Shown piece by piece: positions 40,382 to 48,709 of a stretch of 64,000 nucleotides of DNA. Numbering within the stretch: the stretch's first letter is position 1; every line of letters starts with the position of its first letter. The stretch comes from Joyebacterum sp964521425. Lineage in GTDB: Bacteria > Joyebacterota > Joyebacteria > Joyebacterales > Joyebacteraceae. Location of the stretch: assembly GCA_964521425.1 (NCBI GenBank), contig CAZFRO010000003.1, positions 102,246 through 166,245 of the forward strand, read 5' to 3'. The notes below the pieces were generated by a model that was given only the letters and a program-made list of their open reading frames with translations, searched no databases and had not been told where the DNA came from. The translations under genes were made by a program, and so were the position numbers.

Positions 40382-41231
40382 TGCCTGCCCCGTGTGCTCT
40401 GCCGGTGACGCTCTCCGAGAGCGCTCTCACGATCGCGTTCAGGTCGCCCTCGGATGTCAGCTTTGTGAAGGCGTCTTCGAGGGAAGCCCTGTGTGTCATC
40501 TCCTTCAACTCCTCAACACCGCCGTCGGCAACCACCTCTCCCTCGGTCAGGATGACTACTCTGTCGCAGACCTTCTCGACGACGTCGAGGACATGAGAGC
40601 AGTAGAAGACGGTCCTCCCCTGGGAGGCGAGTTCTCTCAGAAGCTCCTTCAGAACGACAGCCGTGTTGGCGTCGAGGCCGGCCAGCGGCTCATCAAGGAA
40701 GAGGATGCCGGGGTTGTGCATGAGGGCCGCCGAGATGAGGACCTTCTGTCTCATTCCGCGCGAGAACCCCGTCATTATGCGCTCTGATGAATCGGCGATC
40801 CCGAAGAGCTCCAGGAACACGCCCGCCTTCTCAAGAGCCGCATCGCGCTCAAGATGGTAGAGCCTGCCCACAAGCGCGAGGTACTCGATCGGTGTCAAGG
40901 TCTCGTAGAGGGCCCCTGTCTCCGGAACTACGCCGATCAAGAGCTTCGCCTGGATCGGATTCTTCACGATGTCGATTCCGTTGATCAGCGTGGTCCCGGA
41001 CGTTGGGGCGATCATGCCGGTCGCCATCTTGACGGTCGTCGTCTTCCCCGCCCCGTTCGGCCCCAGATAGCCGCAGATCTGGCCGTGCGGTATCTGAAGA
41101 TTCACACCTCTCACGGCCTCGATATCACCGAACGATCTGGCCAGATCTTTGAATTCGATCGCGAAGGCGCCGCCCGATTCCTTCCGGGCGCGCTCTGCTC
41201 TGTCGGTCTGCTCCCTGCCAGTCTCGTCCAA
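40371..41231 (-). CDS. ABC transporter ATP-binding protein
   Basis: A 286-aa ATPase with Walker A GPNGAGKTTT (about residues 57-66), Q-loop VVPETGALYETLT, signature FSRGMRQKV (the usual LSGGQ is FSRGM, as in many CcmA-type exporters), Walker B ILFLDEPLAGLD and switch His in YCSHVLD. The layout fits ABC-2 exporters (CcmA/NatA type). TTG 41231 is six bases after AGGGGG. It energises the permease encoded next. The short hydrophilic N-terminal extension is unremarkable. Confidence 0.93.
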   Translation of the reverse strand: MDETGREQTDRAERARKESGGAFAIEFKDLARSFGDIEAVRGVNLQIPHGQICGYLGPNGAGKTTTVKMATGMIAPTSGTTLINGIDIVKNPIQAKLLIGVVPETGALYETLTPIEYLALVGRLYHLERDAALEKAGVFLELFGIADSSERIMTGFSRGMRQKVLISAALMHNPGILFLDEPLAGLDANTAVVLKELLRELASQGRTVFYCSHVLDVVEKVCDRVVILTEGEVVADGGVEELKEMTHRASLEDAFTKLTSEGDLNAIVRALSESVTGRAHGAGNEK

Positions 41232-41267
41232 TACGTTCCCCCTAGTGAGCCGCCGATGGGCTCTCGT

Positions 41268-42992
41268 CTATTCCAGTGTTGTCGCCCGAAGAAGTGGCTC
41301 CGCTATGCTCCGTGCTTCCGCCACGAGAGGCCCTGGAGCTGAAGGGTTCGCCTCAAGCACACTGCCAAGCGCTTCGAGCGCGGCTTCGCGTTCGCCCATC
41401 CCGGCACTGGCGCGGGCCAGCGCATTCCACGCCTCGAAATACCGCGGATGCGCGATCACGGCCCGCCTCAAGTGAACGGCGGCTTCATCGAGCCGCCCAA
41501 GCTCTATCAGAGCAAGCCCTGCATTGTAGCGCGCAGAGAGGTCCCGCGGATTCTCATCCAGAGCCAGCTCGAACTCGGCCGCCGCAGCTTCGAAGTCACC
41601 CCGAGAACCCAGGATGGCGCCCAGCGTGTTGTGCATCTGAGCGTTCCCGAACTCGAGGATGTCGACGTTGATGCCGGCCGTGAGTAGGGCCAGCAAGATC
41701 CCTGCCGCGACCAGGGCTTTCCACGATCGCTTCCGGACCATGCTGATTATCTCGGTCACAGCGAAGCCTGCGCCCACCAGGAGGACAGGGACGATCGCGA
41801 GGCGATACCGCGCGGTGACGAAGAAAGGTATGACGGAGACCATGAAGGTCACAGCGAACGCGATGAGTAGCCCCGTTCTCTTCCGTCTTACGGAGGCCAG
41901 CACAAGTCCGAGGATTCCGAGGGGTGCTAAGACTGCGAACGTGCCGATCGGATTCCGGAGCACGGGTGCGAAGCGCTTCACGAAGTTCATGTCGTAGTGG
42001 TTCGGAATCTCGAAGTGGTTCCAGAAGAGCGCGAACTTCCGGCCGATCTGACGGGTCCACGCGTTCGGGTAGCTCTTCGCAAATCGGAAGGCCTGTCCCG
42101 CCCAGTAGTCGGACACCTCGCCGTCGCTGAGTGGCCGCCCGGTGGAGCGCTCGGCGACCTCCTTGGACGCCAGGCGCAGATCGAAGCGCATCTCGGGTGG
42201 AACCTGGAAGACACCCGGGGCTCCCGGGTGGTTGCCTATGAAGAGGTTGATCCCGCCGTTTGAGGAGACCGGGATGAGATCACCCGACGACCTGTAGTTG
42301 TGGATCGTGGCCGGGAGGATCGTCACGCCGGCGGCCGTGAAGAACACGATTCCCATGATCGCGGCTCTGCGACGCTTGGTGAGGGCGGTCACGTACAGCC
42401 AGACGGCGCCGATCGGTGCGAAGAGCAGGAGATTGGGCTTCCCAAGAGCCGCCAGTCCCAGGAGAACGCCTGCAAGCGCAGACAGCCATCGACTTGAGCG
42501 CATGCGTGCGAGAAGAAGCAGGATGAGTGTTCCCTCGAGAAACGCCAGCACGAGCGATATCTCGAGAAGCTCCCCCTCGAAGAAGATGAACGGTACGTAG
42601 ATGGCCGCAAGAAACGCTGCGACGATGCCTGCCGACCGACCGACGGTGAGCTTGCCCAGCTCGAAGATGAGGATCACAGACGCTGCCCCGACAAGCGACT
42701 GCATGGCTCTCACGATGTCCATGCTGCTTGTGATGCGCGCGAACCCTGCGAGAACGAACGGATAGAACGGACAGGAGTGGAAGAAGGCGTGATCAGGGAC
42801 GGTTACGCCTGACAGAATGCCGAGCGCTCGCGCGTAGTAGACGGCCGGGTCCCCAGTCAGAACACTGAAGAGCGGATGTCCGTGTATCTGGAAAAGGTAG
42901 AGGGCCCTGAGAACCAGGGCCAGCAGGAGGGCGCCGGCGAGCGCGTAGCGCTCTCTGTTTCGCCCATCGTCTTGTGTGCTTCCCTTGCTCAT
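41268..42992 (-). CDS. GT39/PMT-type membrane glycosyltransferase fused to TPR
   Basis: A 574-aa protein. Residues 17-430 form about 11 membrane helices of the ArnT/PMT superfamily, with the catalytic-loop acidic site in LTGDPAVYYARA and the HNYRSSGDLIPVSSNGG segment typical of lipid-phosphosugar-dependent transferases. Residues about 445-560 are two to three tetratricopeptide repeats (AAAEFELALDENPRDLSARYN, EAAVHLRRAVIAHPRYFEAWN). It likely adds a sugar from a polyprenyl-phosphate donor to a protein or lipid in the periplasm; TPRs may bind the acceptor. ATG 42992 is used although its SD is weak. Confidence 0.8.
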   Translation of the reverse strand: MSKGSTQDDGRNRERYALAGALLLALVLRALYLFQIHGHPLFSVLTGDPAVYYARALGILSGVTVPDHAFFHSCPFYPFVLAGFARITSSMDIVRAMQSLVGAASVILIFELGKLTVGRSAGIVAAFLAAIYVPFIFFEGELLEISLVLAFLEGTLILLLLARMRSSRWLSALAGVLLGLAALGKPNLLLFAPIGAVWLYVTALTKRRRAAIMGIVFFTAAGVTILPATIHNYRSSGDLIPVSSNGGINLFIGNHPGAPGVFQVPPEMRFDLRLASKEVAERSTGRPLSDGEVSDYWAGQAFRFAKSYPNAWTRQIGRKFALFWNHFEIPNHYDMNFVKRFAPVLRNPIGTFAVLAPLGILGLVLASVRRKRTGLLIAFAVTFMVSVIPFFVTARYRLAIVPVLLVGAGFAVTEIISMVRKRSWKALVAAGILLALLTAGINVDILEFGNAQMHNTLGAILGSRGDFEAAAAEFELALDENPRDLSARYNAGLALIELGRLDEAAVHLRRAVIAHPRYFEAWNALARASAGMGEREAALEALGSVLEANPSAPGPLVAEARSIAEPLLRATTLE

Positions 42993-43027
42993 ATCAGGAA
43001 AACAAACTAGCACAATGGGCACGAACT

Positions 43028-43084
43028 CGGCAAGACGGAAGGAGGCAGGAAACTGGTTCGGCAAGGCGGAAGGAGGCCGGAAAC
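43028..43084. repeat. Two 26-bp direct repeats, period 31
   Basis: CGGCAAGACGGAAGGAGGCA with six more bases at 43028-43053 recurs with two mismatches at 43059-43084. They lie upstream of the GT39 gene, between its start and a hairpin at 43087-43114. Their role is unknown; each contains GGAAGGAGG, an SD-like string on the plus strand. Confidence 0.7.
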
Positions 43085-43086
43085 GA

Positions 43087-43114
43087 TGAGGGCGCCTCTT
43101 TCGAGACGCCCTCG
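43087..43114 (-). terminator. Hairpin downstream of the lipoprotein gene
   Basis: GAGGGCG pairs with CGCCCTC with an inner CTCGAAAGAG stem-loop (one bulge). It lies about 95 bases after the stop at 43210 on the minus strand and is followed by ATCGTTTCC, a weak T-tract. Confidence 0.5.
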
Positions 43115-43209
43115 TCACTGCAGATGATAGATCGGATGGGACCGGCGGCCACACGACACGTGGGTGAATCGGAGGCCCGTGGCGGGCTCGGACCACCGGT
43201 CCCGGAGGT

Positions 43210-44082
43210 CTACTCTTCGTCGTTGACCTCATACGGCATACCCCAGACAAGTGAGTCATCGGGGTAGACGCTGTCATAGATCGAATCGTGGGCAAGAACC
43301 TGCACGGCGGCGCAGTGCGGACCCGGGTAGCTCACGGTCCACGTGCCCTGGAACGTGCCGTCGCCCTGGTACGCGAACGGCGATCTGTTGTGCCTGGTGT
43401 GCAGGAACAGGATCGCATCCTCGGGCGGACCGGAGACGGTCACAGTCACTTCCTCACCCATGGCGAACGACATAATCTCGTCCGGCACGGCCATCAGCAG
43501 AGATGGGTCGGTGATGACGGTGTCGACGCTCGCACTCTGAACCTGGATCCACTCGATCTCCATCGTGAGAGTATCGGAGTAGGCCACGAAGCCGGAGATG
43601 TCGGTCAGCGTCCACCGACCGCGTCTGTGCCGGTCCCCCTCGTCCCCGCCGAAGTTGTCGTTGCGCTCAAAGATGGAGTAGCGCGTGCCCTGGTGGTGCA
43701 TCGGCTTCTCGTATTCGATCATGTTCTGGTCACAGATGTTGAGCGTACCCCAGAGCTCCTTGTGTACTGTCACGTCACACGTGTCCTCTTCGGGATGGAA
43801 GAAGAACTCGTGAATGATAAGCCTCTCCGAGATCTCGCGCCAGAACGTGAGAGGATCGATGGGCTCCCTTGTGTCGGAGCCATCCGATTCGAGCTGGTCA
43901 TCATCATACGGGCCCATCTCGGTGAAGAAGCCATGGTCTTCCGTGAAGTCCCGAAGTGCGGCTTCGTCGCCGACCTCGGCCGGTCCACCCGTCAAGGTCG
44001 TGTCGCCGCAGCCGGACAGCGCAAACACGCCGATACTCACGAGCAGAGCCAATGCCGCTACGGACAGCCATTCCCTTCTCAT
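43210..44082 (-). CDS. Lipoprotein of unknown function
   Basis: A 290-aa precursor with hydrophobic leader and lipobox ALSGC (Cys at about residue 25). The mature protein is acidic, with aspartate- and glutamate-rich stretches, a central FFHPEEDTCDVTVHKELWG segment and a C-terminal beta-sandwich-like region (EEVTVTVSGPPEDAILFLHT, GTFQGTWTVSYPGPHC). No family recognised. ATG 44082 has GGAGG five bases upstream. It is probably tethered to the inner or outer membrane facing the periplasm or surface. Confidence 0.75.
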   Translation of the reverse strand: MRREWLSVAALALLVSIGVFALSGCGDTTLTGGPAEVGDEAALRDFTEDHGFFTEMGPYDDDQLESDGSDTREPIDPLTFWREISERLIIHEFFFHPEEDTCDVTVHKELWGTLNICDQNMIEYEKPMHHQGTRYSIFERNDNFGGDEGDRHRRGRWTLTDISGFVAYSDTLTMEIEWIQVQSASVDTVITDPSLLMAVPDEIMSFAMGEEVTVTVSGPPEDAILFLHTRHNRSPFAYQGDGTFQGTWTVSYPGPHCAAVQVLAHDSIYDSVYPDDSLVWGMPYEVNDEE

Positions 44083-44167
44083 TGGTGCCTCCTTCGTGGC
44101 TTGAGTGGTGGTTCTCTCCTGCACTGATTGGAGGGCATGAGTAGGAGTTTTGTTCCCGGATTCCGTA

Positions 44168-45145
44168 TCAGGGGGATTCGGTGCTGGCGGGTGGGTCAGG
44201 ACGGTGGATGACGCTGAGTCTTATCCAGGCCGGCGCCGGATCATCGTCGACCACGGCGGGCTCAAAGATCCACTGCATTGCCGCGACTGTCATCGAGACG
44301 TCGGCGCTGCAGTCGGAGTCCTGGCTCTCGACAATGCGAACGTCACTCACGCGGCCGGCGTGGTCCACAAGAAGATCCACTATCGTCGTCGTGGCGACTG
44401 TGGAAGGGTGAGTGTCGGTCGAGTGATCAGGCTCGATCCAGCTCAGCAGAACCGGGAGATCGTCAAACTCCGGCATGCTGTCCGGTGGGTCCGGAGACAG
44501 CTCGATGGCCCATGTGTACGGCTCGAACCGCGGGAGCGATGCGAGCGGAGGGAAACCCACGAGAAGCTCTCTTGTCTCGATCGCGGGATCTATGGCGTGC
44601 GCCTTGGCCATCTCTGCCGCAGCACTTCCCCACGAGATATCGGAGGCTTCGAACATCTCCGCAAGACGGTAGTAGGCCTTTGCCGCGGCGGGTTCGGTCA
44701 CGCCGACGAGGTCTGCGTAGATGCGGTAGAGCCTGTCGGCCTCCCTGTGGAATCCAAGCTCGGCACGGCAGATGGCGAGACCGTAGAGCGCCTCTCGATC
44801 GACATCAGCGTGCACGTCCGATGCCCCGGCTGAGCCTGCTGCAAGTCTGAGTGCAAGCTCCTCTCCTACCGCGCGTTCGAATCCAAGGCCTGCACGTTCG
44901 AACATGCCGCCTCGGAGAAGGGCTGCTGCAAGCGCCGCGCGTGCCTCAGGAAGCTCCGGGTCGAGCGCCACCGCGGTCTCGAGGTCGGCCAGACCTTGGC
45001 GCGTCTTGTGGCTTCTGAAGAGCCTCACTCCTCTTGCCACAAGCCCCTCAGCGGTCGCATCGCCGGTCGGATCCGTCGCGCACGGCGCGGGTGCGGTGGC
45101 TATGAGCACGAGCAGGATGGCCACAGAGGCTGCCGTTCGCACCAT
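44168..45145 (-). CDS. Secreted TPR protein with TonB-C-like domain
   Basis: A 325-aa precursor. Signal peptide MVRTAASVAILLVLIATAPA is followed by TPR-like repeats (LFRSHKTRQGLADLETAVALDP, ELPEARAALAAALLRGGMFERA, YGLAICRAELGFHREADRLY). The C-terminal 90 residues (TTIVDLLVDHAGRVSDVRIV, DVSMTVAAMQWIFEPAVVDD) show the alternating strand-helix pattern of TonB C-terminal domains, which normally contact outer-membrane receptors. The energy-transducing TonB membrane helix and proline linker are missing. It could act as a periplasmic adaptor, which is inference. ATG 45145 chosen because it begins the signal peptide. Confidence 0.7.
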   Translation of the reverse strand: MVRTAASVAILLVLIATAPAPCATDPTGDATAEGLVARGVRLFRSHKTRQGLADLETAVALDPELPEARAALAAALLRGGMFERAGLGFERAVGEELALRLAAGSAGASDVHADVDREALYGLAICRAELGFHREADRLYRIYADLVGVTEPAAAKAYYRLAEMFEASDISWGSAAAEMAKAHAIDPAIETRELLVGFPPLASLPRFEPYTWAIELSPDPPDSMPEFDDLPVLLSWIEPDHSTDTHPSTVATTTIVDLLVDHAGRVSDVRIVESQDSDCSADVSMTVAAMQWIFEPAVVDDDPAPAWIRLSVIHRPDPPASTESP

Positions 45146-45296
45146 GGACCGGGAATCTATCCCATTCACTGTCAGAAACCCCCAATAGAAGCGTCCCAGT
45201 GGCCCACTAAGTGCCCCTGGGGGCCTGTTTTCCTGCCGAGGCCAACACTGGTTCAGATGCTGAGAAAGAGCACCGGGAGAGGCCTCTGACGGCCGC

Positions 45297-45968
45297 TCAC
45301 TCGGTGGCAATTGACTCCTCATTCAGCCTTGTAGCTATGGCGGCACAGGCGCGTCGGACATGCTGCCAGTTGGCTGCGGCCAGGCTCTGGTTCACTGCCT
45401 GTCTTGAGACATTCAGGTGGGCCGCGACCTGTTGCTGCGTGTCGGATTCCCTGACGAGGGCGATGATCTGCCGCTGCCGCTCGGTCATCGAATCGTATGA
45501 CAGAAGCACAAGATCGATCAGCGATGCCAGAACGGAATCGTCGCGCGGCCATCGCACGAGAGTGCGGGCATCGCGCGGATCGGTCGCCGCCAGCGTGCTG
45601 AGAGCGGACGCGGATGCCTCCTCGATCGCGAGATAGCGAAGCAGAGTGCCTCCGTCACGAGCCGTCGTGGACGCCCCCTCACTCACCGGCTCTTTCGCCA
45701 GGACCACCGCGAACGTTGTTCGCAAGGGGCGAGTGTGATCGGCAACGGCGAGTATCACATTCAGGGCCTCGGAGGGTGACGCCAGAGGCAGAAGCAAAGC
45801 CCCATCCGGCGACGATACCGACGGTCCCGCCAGCGCTTGAGAATTCGAGAGAGCGACTGCGGCTGCGGCCTCTCGGAGCCGTTTGAGGGCAGCACTGTCG
45901 CTGCGTTCGCGGCCCTCGGTGCCCCAGACCCGTACGGCGAGCACGGCCGCCGGCTTTCCTCTCATCAT
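45297..45968 (-). CDS. SatD-like protein with C-terminal HTH
   Basis: A 223-aa protein. The C-terminal segment SDTQQQVAAHLNVSRQAVNQ then SLAAANWQHVRRA is a clear helix-turn-helix of the SatD/sigma-70-region-4 type, preceded by SMTERQRQIIALV. The N-terminal 130 residues have the small-residue-rich beta/alpha pattern seen in SatD proteins. It is probably a DNA-binding regulator, but no target is visible. ATG 45968 is used. It lies between envelope genes and folE2; transcription context is unclear. Confidence 0.65.
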   Translation of the reverse strand: MMRGKPAAVLAVRVWGTEGRERSDSAALKRLREAAAAVALSNSQALAGPSVSSPDGALLLPLASPSEALNVILAVADHTRPLRTTFAVVLAKEPVSEGASTTARDGGTLLRYLAIEEASASALSTLAATDPRDARTLVRWPRDDSVLASLIDLVLLSYDSMTERQRQIIALVRESDTQQQVAAHLNVSRQAVNQSLAAANWQHVRRACAAIATRLNEESIATE

Positions 45969-46016
45969 GCGATTGCAGGCTCCGGTTTCAGACGGTCACC
46001 GCCGTCAAGCACGGTG

Positions 46017-46784
46017 CTAGCGGGTGCACTCGACGGAGGCGTACACGTTGTGATCGCTCACACTCTCGAGGTTCTCCGCTTCTACGCGGTACCAGTGTAT
46101 TCGGACATCGGAGTCGAGGCGCTCGGCAACACCGCGCACAAGGTCCTCGACGAAGACGGGGTTATCCACGGCGGTATCAACGATGACACGCTCGTCATCG
46201 CCCGTGAGCAGAGGATAGACTGGAGCACTGGCACAGGATTCGGCGATCTCGATGAGCTCTTCGAGATCAACATGGCCGTCGAAGCGTACGGAGATGGTCA
46301 CGTGTCCGCGCTGGCTGTGCCCAGCACCGCCGGTCGCCTCCTGCGAGCATGGGCAGACCGTCATGACAGGTACAACGACAGTGAGAGCGAAATCGAATTC
46401 ACCGTCGAGTGACGCGGAGATCATCGCCGGGCAGGCCATGAGGCTCTTCGCTCCGGAGACAGGCGCCTCCTTGAGAGCAAAGAACGTGAAATCAACATCG
46501 GCAAATGCGCTCTCGGACCCGAGTTCCCTCCTGAGCGTATCGAGAAGGTGCTCCATGCCGGAAGGCGTGAGCGGCTCTTCGAAACCCGAGAGAACGGCGG
46601 CGAAACGGCTCATATGGACGCCCCGGGCAACCGGCCCCAGGGAGACGAAGAGATCGAACCTCCCCTCGGCCGTCTGGGTCCCGCCACCCTTGACGGGTGC
46701 CTGGACCGGCCTCGTGAGTCCGGTCACTCCGACCTTGTCGAGCCCTATGTCTCGTCCGTCGACTCTGTCCTGTATGCTTGTCAT
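46017..46784 (-). CDS. folE2: GTP cyclohydrolase I, FolE2 (type IB)
   Basis: This 255-aa enzyme converts GTP to 7,8-dihydroneopterin triphosphate for folate and queuosine synthesis, using a metal other than zinc in many species. Family hallmarks include DKVGVTGLTRPV, SRFAAVL and the metal-ligand segment MTVCPCSQEA, then HSQRGHVTISVRF. ATG 46784 gives family length; a TTG at 46826 extends it without similarity. It follows purA on the same strand by about 50 bases, so GTP made by the purine genes and its folate branch may be co-expressed. No folE1 is visible here. Confidence 0.93.
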   Translation of the reverse strand: MTSIQDRVDGRDIGLDKVGVTGLTRPVQAPVKGGGTQTAEGRFDLFVSLGPVARGVHMSRFAAVLSGFEEPLTPSGMEHLLDTLRRELGSESAFADVDFTFFALKEAPVSGAKSLMACPAMISASLDGEFDFALTVVVPVMTVCPCSQEATGGAGHSQRGHVTISVRFDGHVDLEELIEIAESCASAPVYPLLTGDDERVIVDTAVDNPVFVEDLVRGVAERLDSDVRIHWYRVEAENLESVSDHNVYASVECTR

Positions 46785-46835
46785 AGAGAAAAGCGTACGG
46801 GTGATTCCCCGACCCGTCAAGCGCAAAGGGTTGCG

Positions 46836-48122
46836 CTAGAAGATGCTCGTGAACTCGACGATGGCCTCGCCCTTGGCGCCCACAGAGACGGAGCACAGAT
46901 CAACCTCGGCCAACCTGCAGATCTCGTTGAGATATGCGAGCGCTCGAGGCGGCAGCTCAGCCCCATGCCTCGCCTCTTTGGTGACGCTCATCCAGCCGGG
47001 CATCTCCACGTACACAGGATTGACTCGTCTGAGCTCATCCGCGGTGCGAGGGAAGCAGTCGGTCTGCTTGCCGTCGATGTCGTACGCCACGCAGACCTTG
47101 ATCGTCTCGAAGCTGTCGAGGACGTCGAGCTTGGTCACGATGATGCGCTTGATGCCGTTCACCGCGATCGAGTACCTGAGGGCCACGATGTCAAGCCACC
47201 CGCAGCGTCTCGCTCGCCCAGTTGTGGCTCCCCGCTCGGCTCCCCTCTCCTGGATCATCTGTGCCGTGTCGCCGGTGACCTCCGTGGGAAAAGGCCCGGC
47301 GCCCACTCTCGTTGTATACGCCTTCGCGATGCCGATCACCTCTCCGATCATGGACGGAGGAACACCGGTCCCCGTGGCGACTCCTCCGGCCGTGGTGGAG
47401 GACGAAGTGACGAATGGATAGGTTCCGAATGTGACATCGAGGAGCGTGCCCTGAGCCCCCTCGAAGAGCACGTTCAGGCCGGCCCGAATAGCCTCACGGA
47501 TCATCTCCGGCGTGTCCGCGAGGTGTCGCGCGAGTGTCTGGGCGACCGGGTACAGCTGTTCGAGCATCTCGCGAGCGTCCAGTGGTTCCTCCGCGTACAG
47601 CCGCGTGAGGTGCTCGTTGTTGCGAGCAACGGCCTCCTCGAACCTGGGTCGGAACTCGTCAAACGCTGCCAGAGCTCCAATGGGAATGCCGTCACGCGCA
47701 CACCGATCGGCGTACGCAGGACCGATCCCCCTGTGTGTCGTGCCTATCGCGCTGTCCCCTCGGGCCCGTTCCTCAGCGGCCTCGAGCGCCTTGTGGTACG
47801 GGAGCACCATGTGAGCGCCGACGTCGATCAGGAGATTCTCTCCTACCTCCACTCCCCTCTCGGTCACGCCGGCTATCTCGGCGGCGAGGGCGATCGGGTC
47901 GATGACCACTCCCGGCCCAATGACGTTCTGGATTCCGGGAACACTGATACCGGACGGCAAGAGGTGGAACACGATCGGAACTCCATCCAGAGAGACCGTG
48001 TGGCCGGCGTTGGCGCCGCCCTGGAAACGGACGACCAGATCCGCATCCGAGCACAGGGCATTGGTTATCTTGCCCTTGCCCTCGTCGCCCCACTGTGCCC
48101 CGACGACCACGACACTACTCAT
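46836..48122 (-). CDS. purA: Adenylosuccinate synthetase
   Basis: The 428-aa enzyme makes adenylosuccinate from IMP, aspartate and GTP. The N-terminal VVGAQWGDEGKGKI P-loop, GANAGHTV, the IGTTHRGIGPAYADR IMP site and the VGAGPFPTEV segment are all present. ATG 48122 overlaps the purE stop by four bases. In the operon it feeds AMP synthesis together with purB. Confidence 0.97.
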   Translation of the reverse strand: MSSVVVVGAQWGDEGKGKITNALCSDADLVVRFQGGANAGHTVSLDGVPIVFHLLPSGISVPGIQNVIGPGVVIDPIALAAEIAGVTERGVEVGENLLIDVGAHMVLPYHKALEAAEERARGDSAIGTTHRGIGPAYADRCARDGIPIGALAAFDEFRPRFEEAVARNNEHLTRLYAEEPLDAREMLEQLYPVAQTLARHLADTPEMIREAIRAGLNVLFEGAQGTLLDVTFGTYPFVTSSSTTAGGVATGTGVPPSMIGEVIGIAKAYTTRVGAGPFPTEVTGDTAQMIQERGAERGATTGRARRCGWLDIVALRYSIAVNGIKRIIVTKLDVLDSFETIKVCVAYDIDGKQTDCFPRTADELRRVNPVYVEMPGWMSVTKEARHGAELPPRALAYLNEICRLAEVDLCSVSVGAKGEAIVEFTSIF

Positions 48123-48670
48123 CGTCCACTCTCCACGGTTGCCTTGTTCGAGTCGCGTGCGGCACGCTCGCCCGCCACGAGTTCCCTGTCCTTCTCGTCG
48201 ACCGCCTGCGCGAGGTCCTTCTTCATGGCCCGCAGGCTCTTGTCAATCCCGGGATGCTTAAGCGCGAGAATCTGCGCGGCCATGATGGCGGCGTTCTTCG
48301 CTCCGTGCTTGCCGATCGACATCGTGGCCACGGGCACCCCCGCAGGCATCTGCACGATCGAGTAGAGCGCGTCGAGACCGCGCAGGTTGCCTCCCTCCAT
48401 GGGAATGCCGATCACAGGGAGCACGGTCAGACTTGCGATGACGCCGGGCAGATGCGCGGCAAGTCCCGCTCCCACTATCGCCACTTCGATCCCATCCTTC
48501 TCGAGTGATTCCGCGATGTCCACTGTCTTCTTCGGAGTGCGATGAGCCGAGGAGATGCGCATCGTGTATCCGATGCCCAGCTTGTCGAGGATCTTCGTGC
48601 TCTCCCGCATGGTGGGGAGGTCTGAATCGCTTCCCATGATTACTGCGACGAGTGTTTCTTTTGCTTCCAT
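48119..48670 (-). CDS. purE: N5-CAIR mutase PurE
   Basis: The 183-aa enzyme isomerises N5-CAIR (class I) or carboxylates AIR (class II) in purine synthesis. VIMGSDSDLPTM, SAHRTP (active-site His) and VPVATMSIGKHGAKNAA are visible. AGLAAHLPGVIAS carries Leu where the usual class I pattern has Gly. A charged C-terminal extension of about 20 residues follows. No purK is in the window, so class I or II operation is undecided. The start is ATG 48670. Confidence 0.93.
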   Translation of the reverse strand: MEAKETLVAVIMGSDSDLPTMRESTKILDKLGIGYTMRISSAHRTPKKTVDIAESLEKDGIEVAIVGAGLAAHLPGVIASLTVLPVIGIPMEGGNLRGLDALYSIVQMPAGVPVATMSIGKHGAKNAAIMAAQILALKHPGIDKSLRAMKKDLAQAVDEKDRELVAGERAARDSNKATVESGR

Positions 48671-48709
48671 TCCACGGTCCTTTGCAATGGCATGCGTTCC
48701 GGAAACGTC

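Noticed and set aside
46548..48365. 605-codon plus-strand frame opposite purA
   Set aside because: Antisense shadow of purA and purE; the sequence has no recognisable fold and the minus-strand genes are certain.
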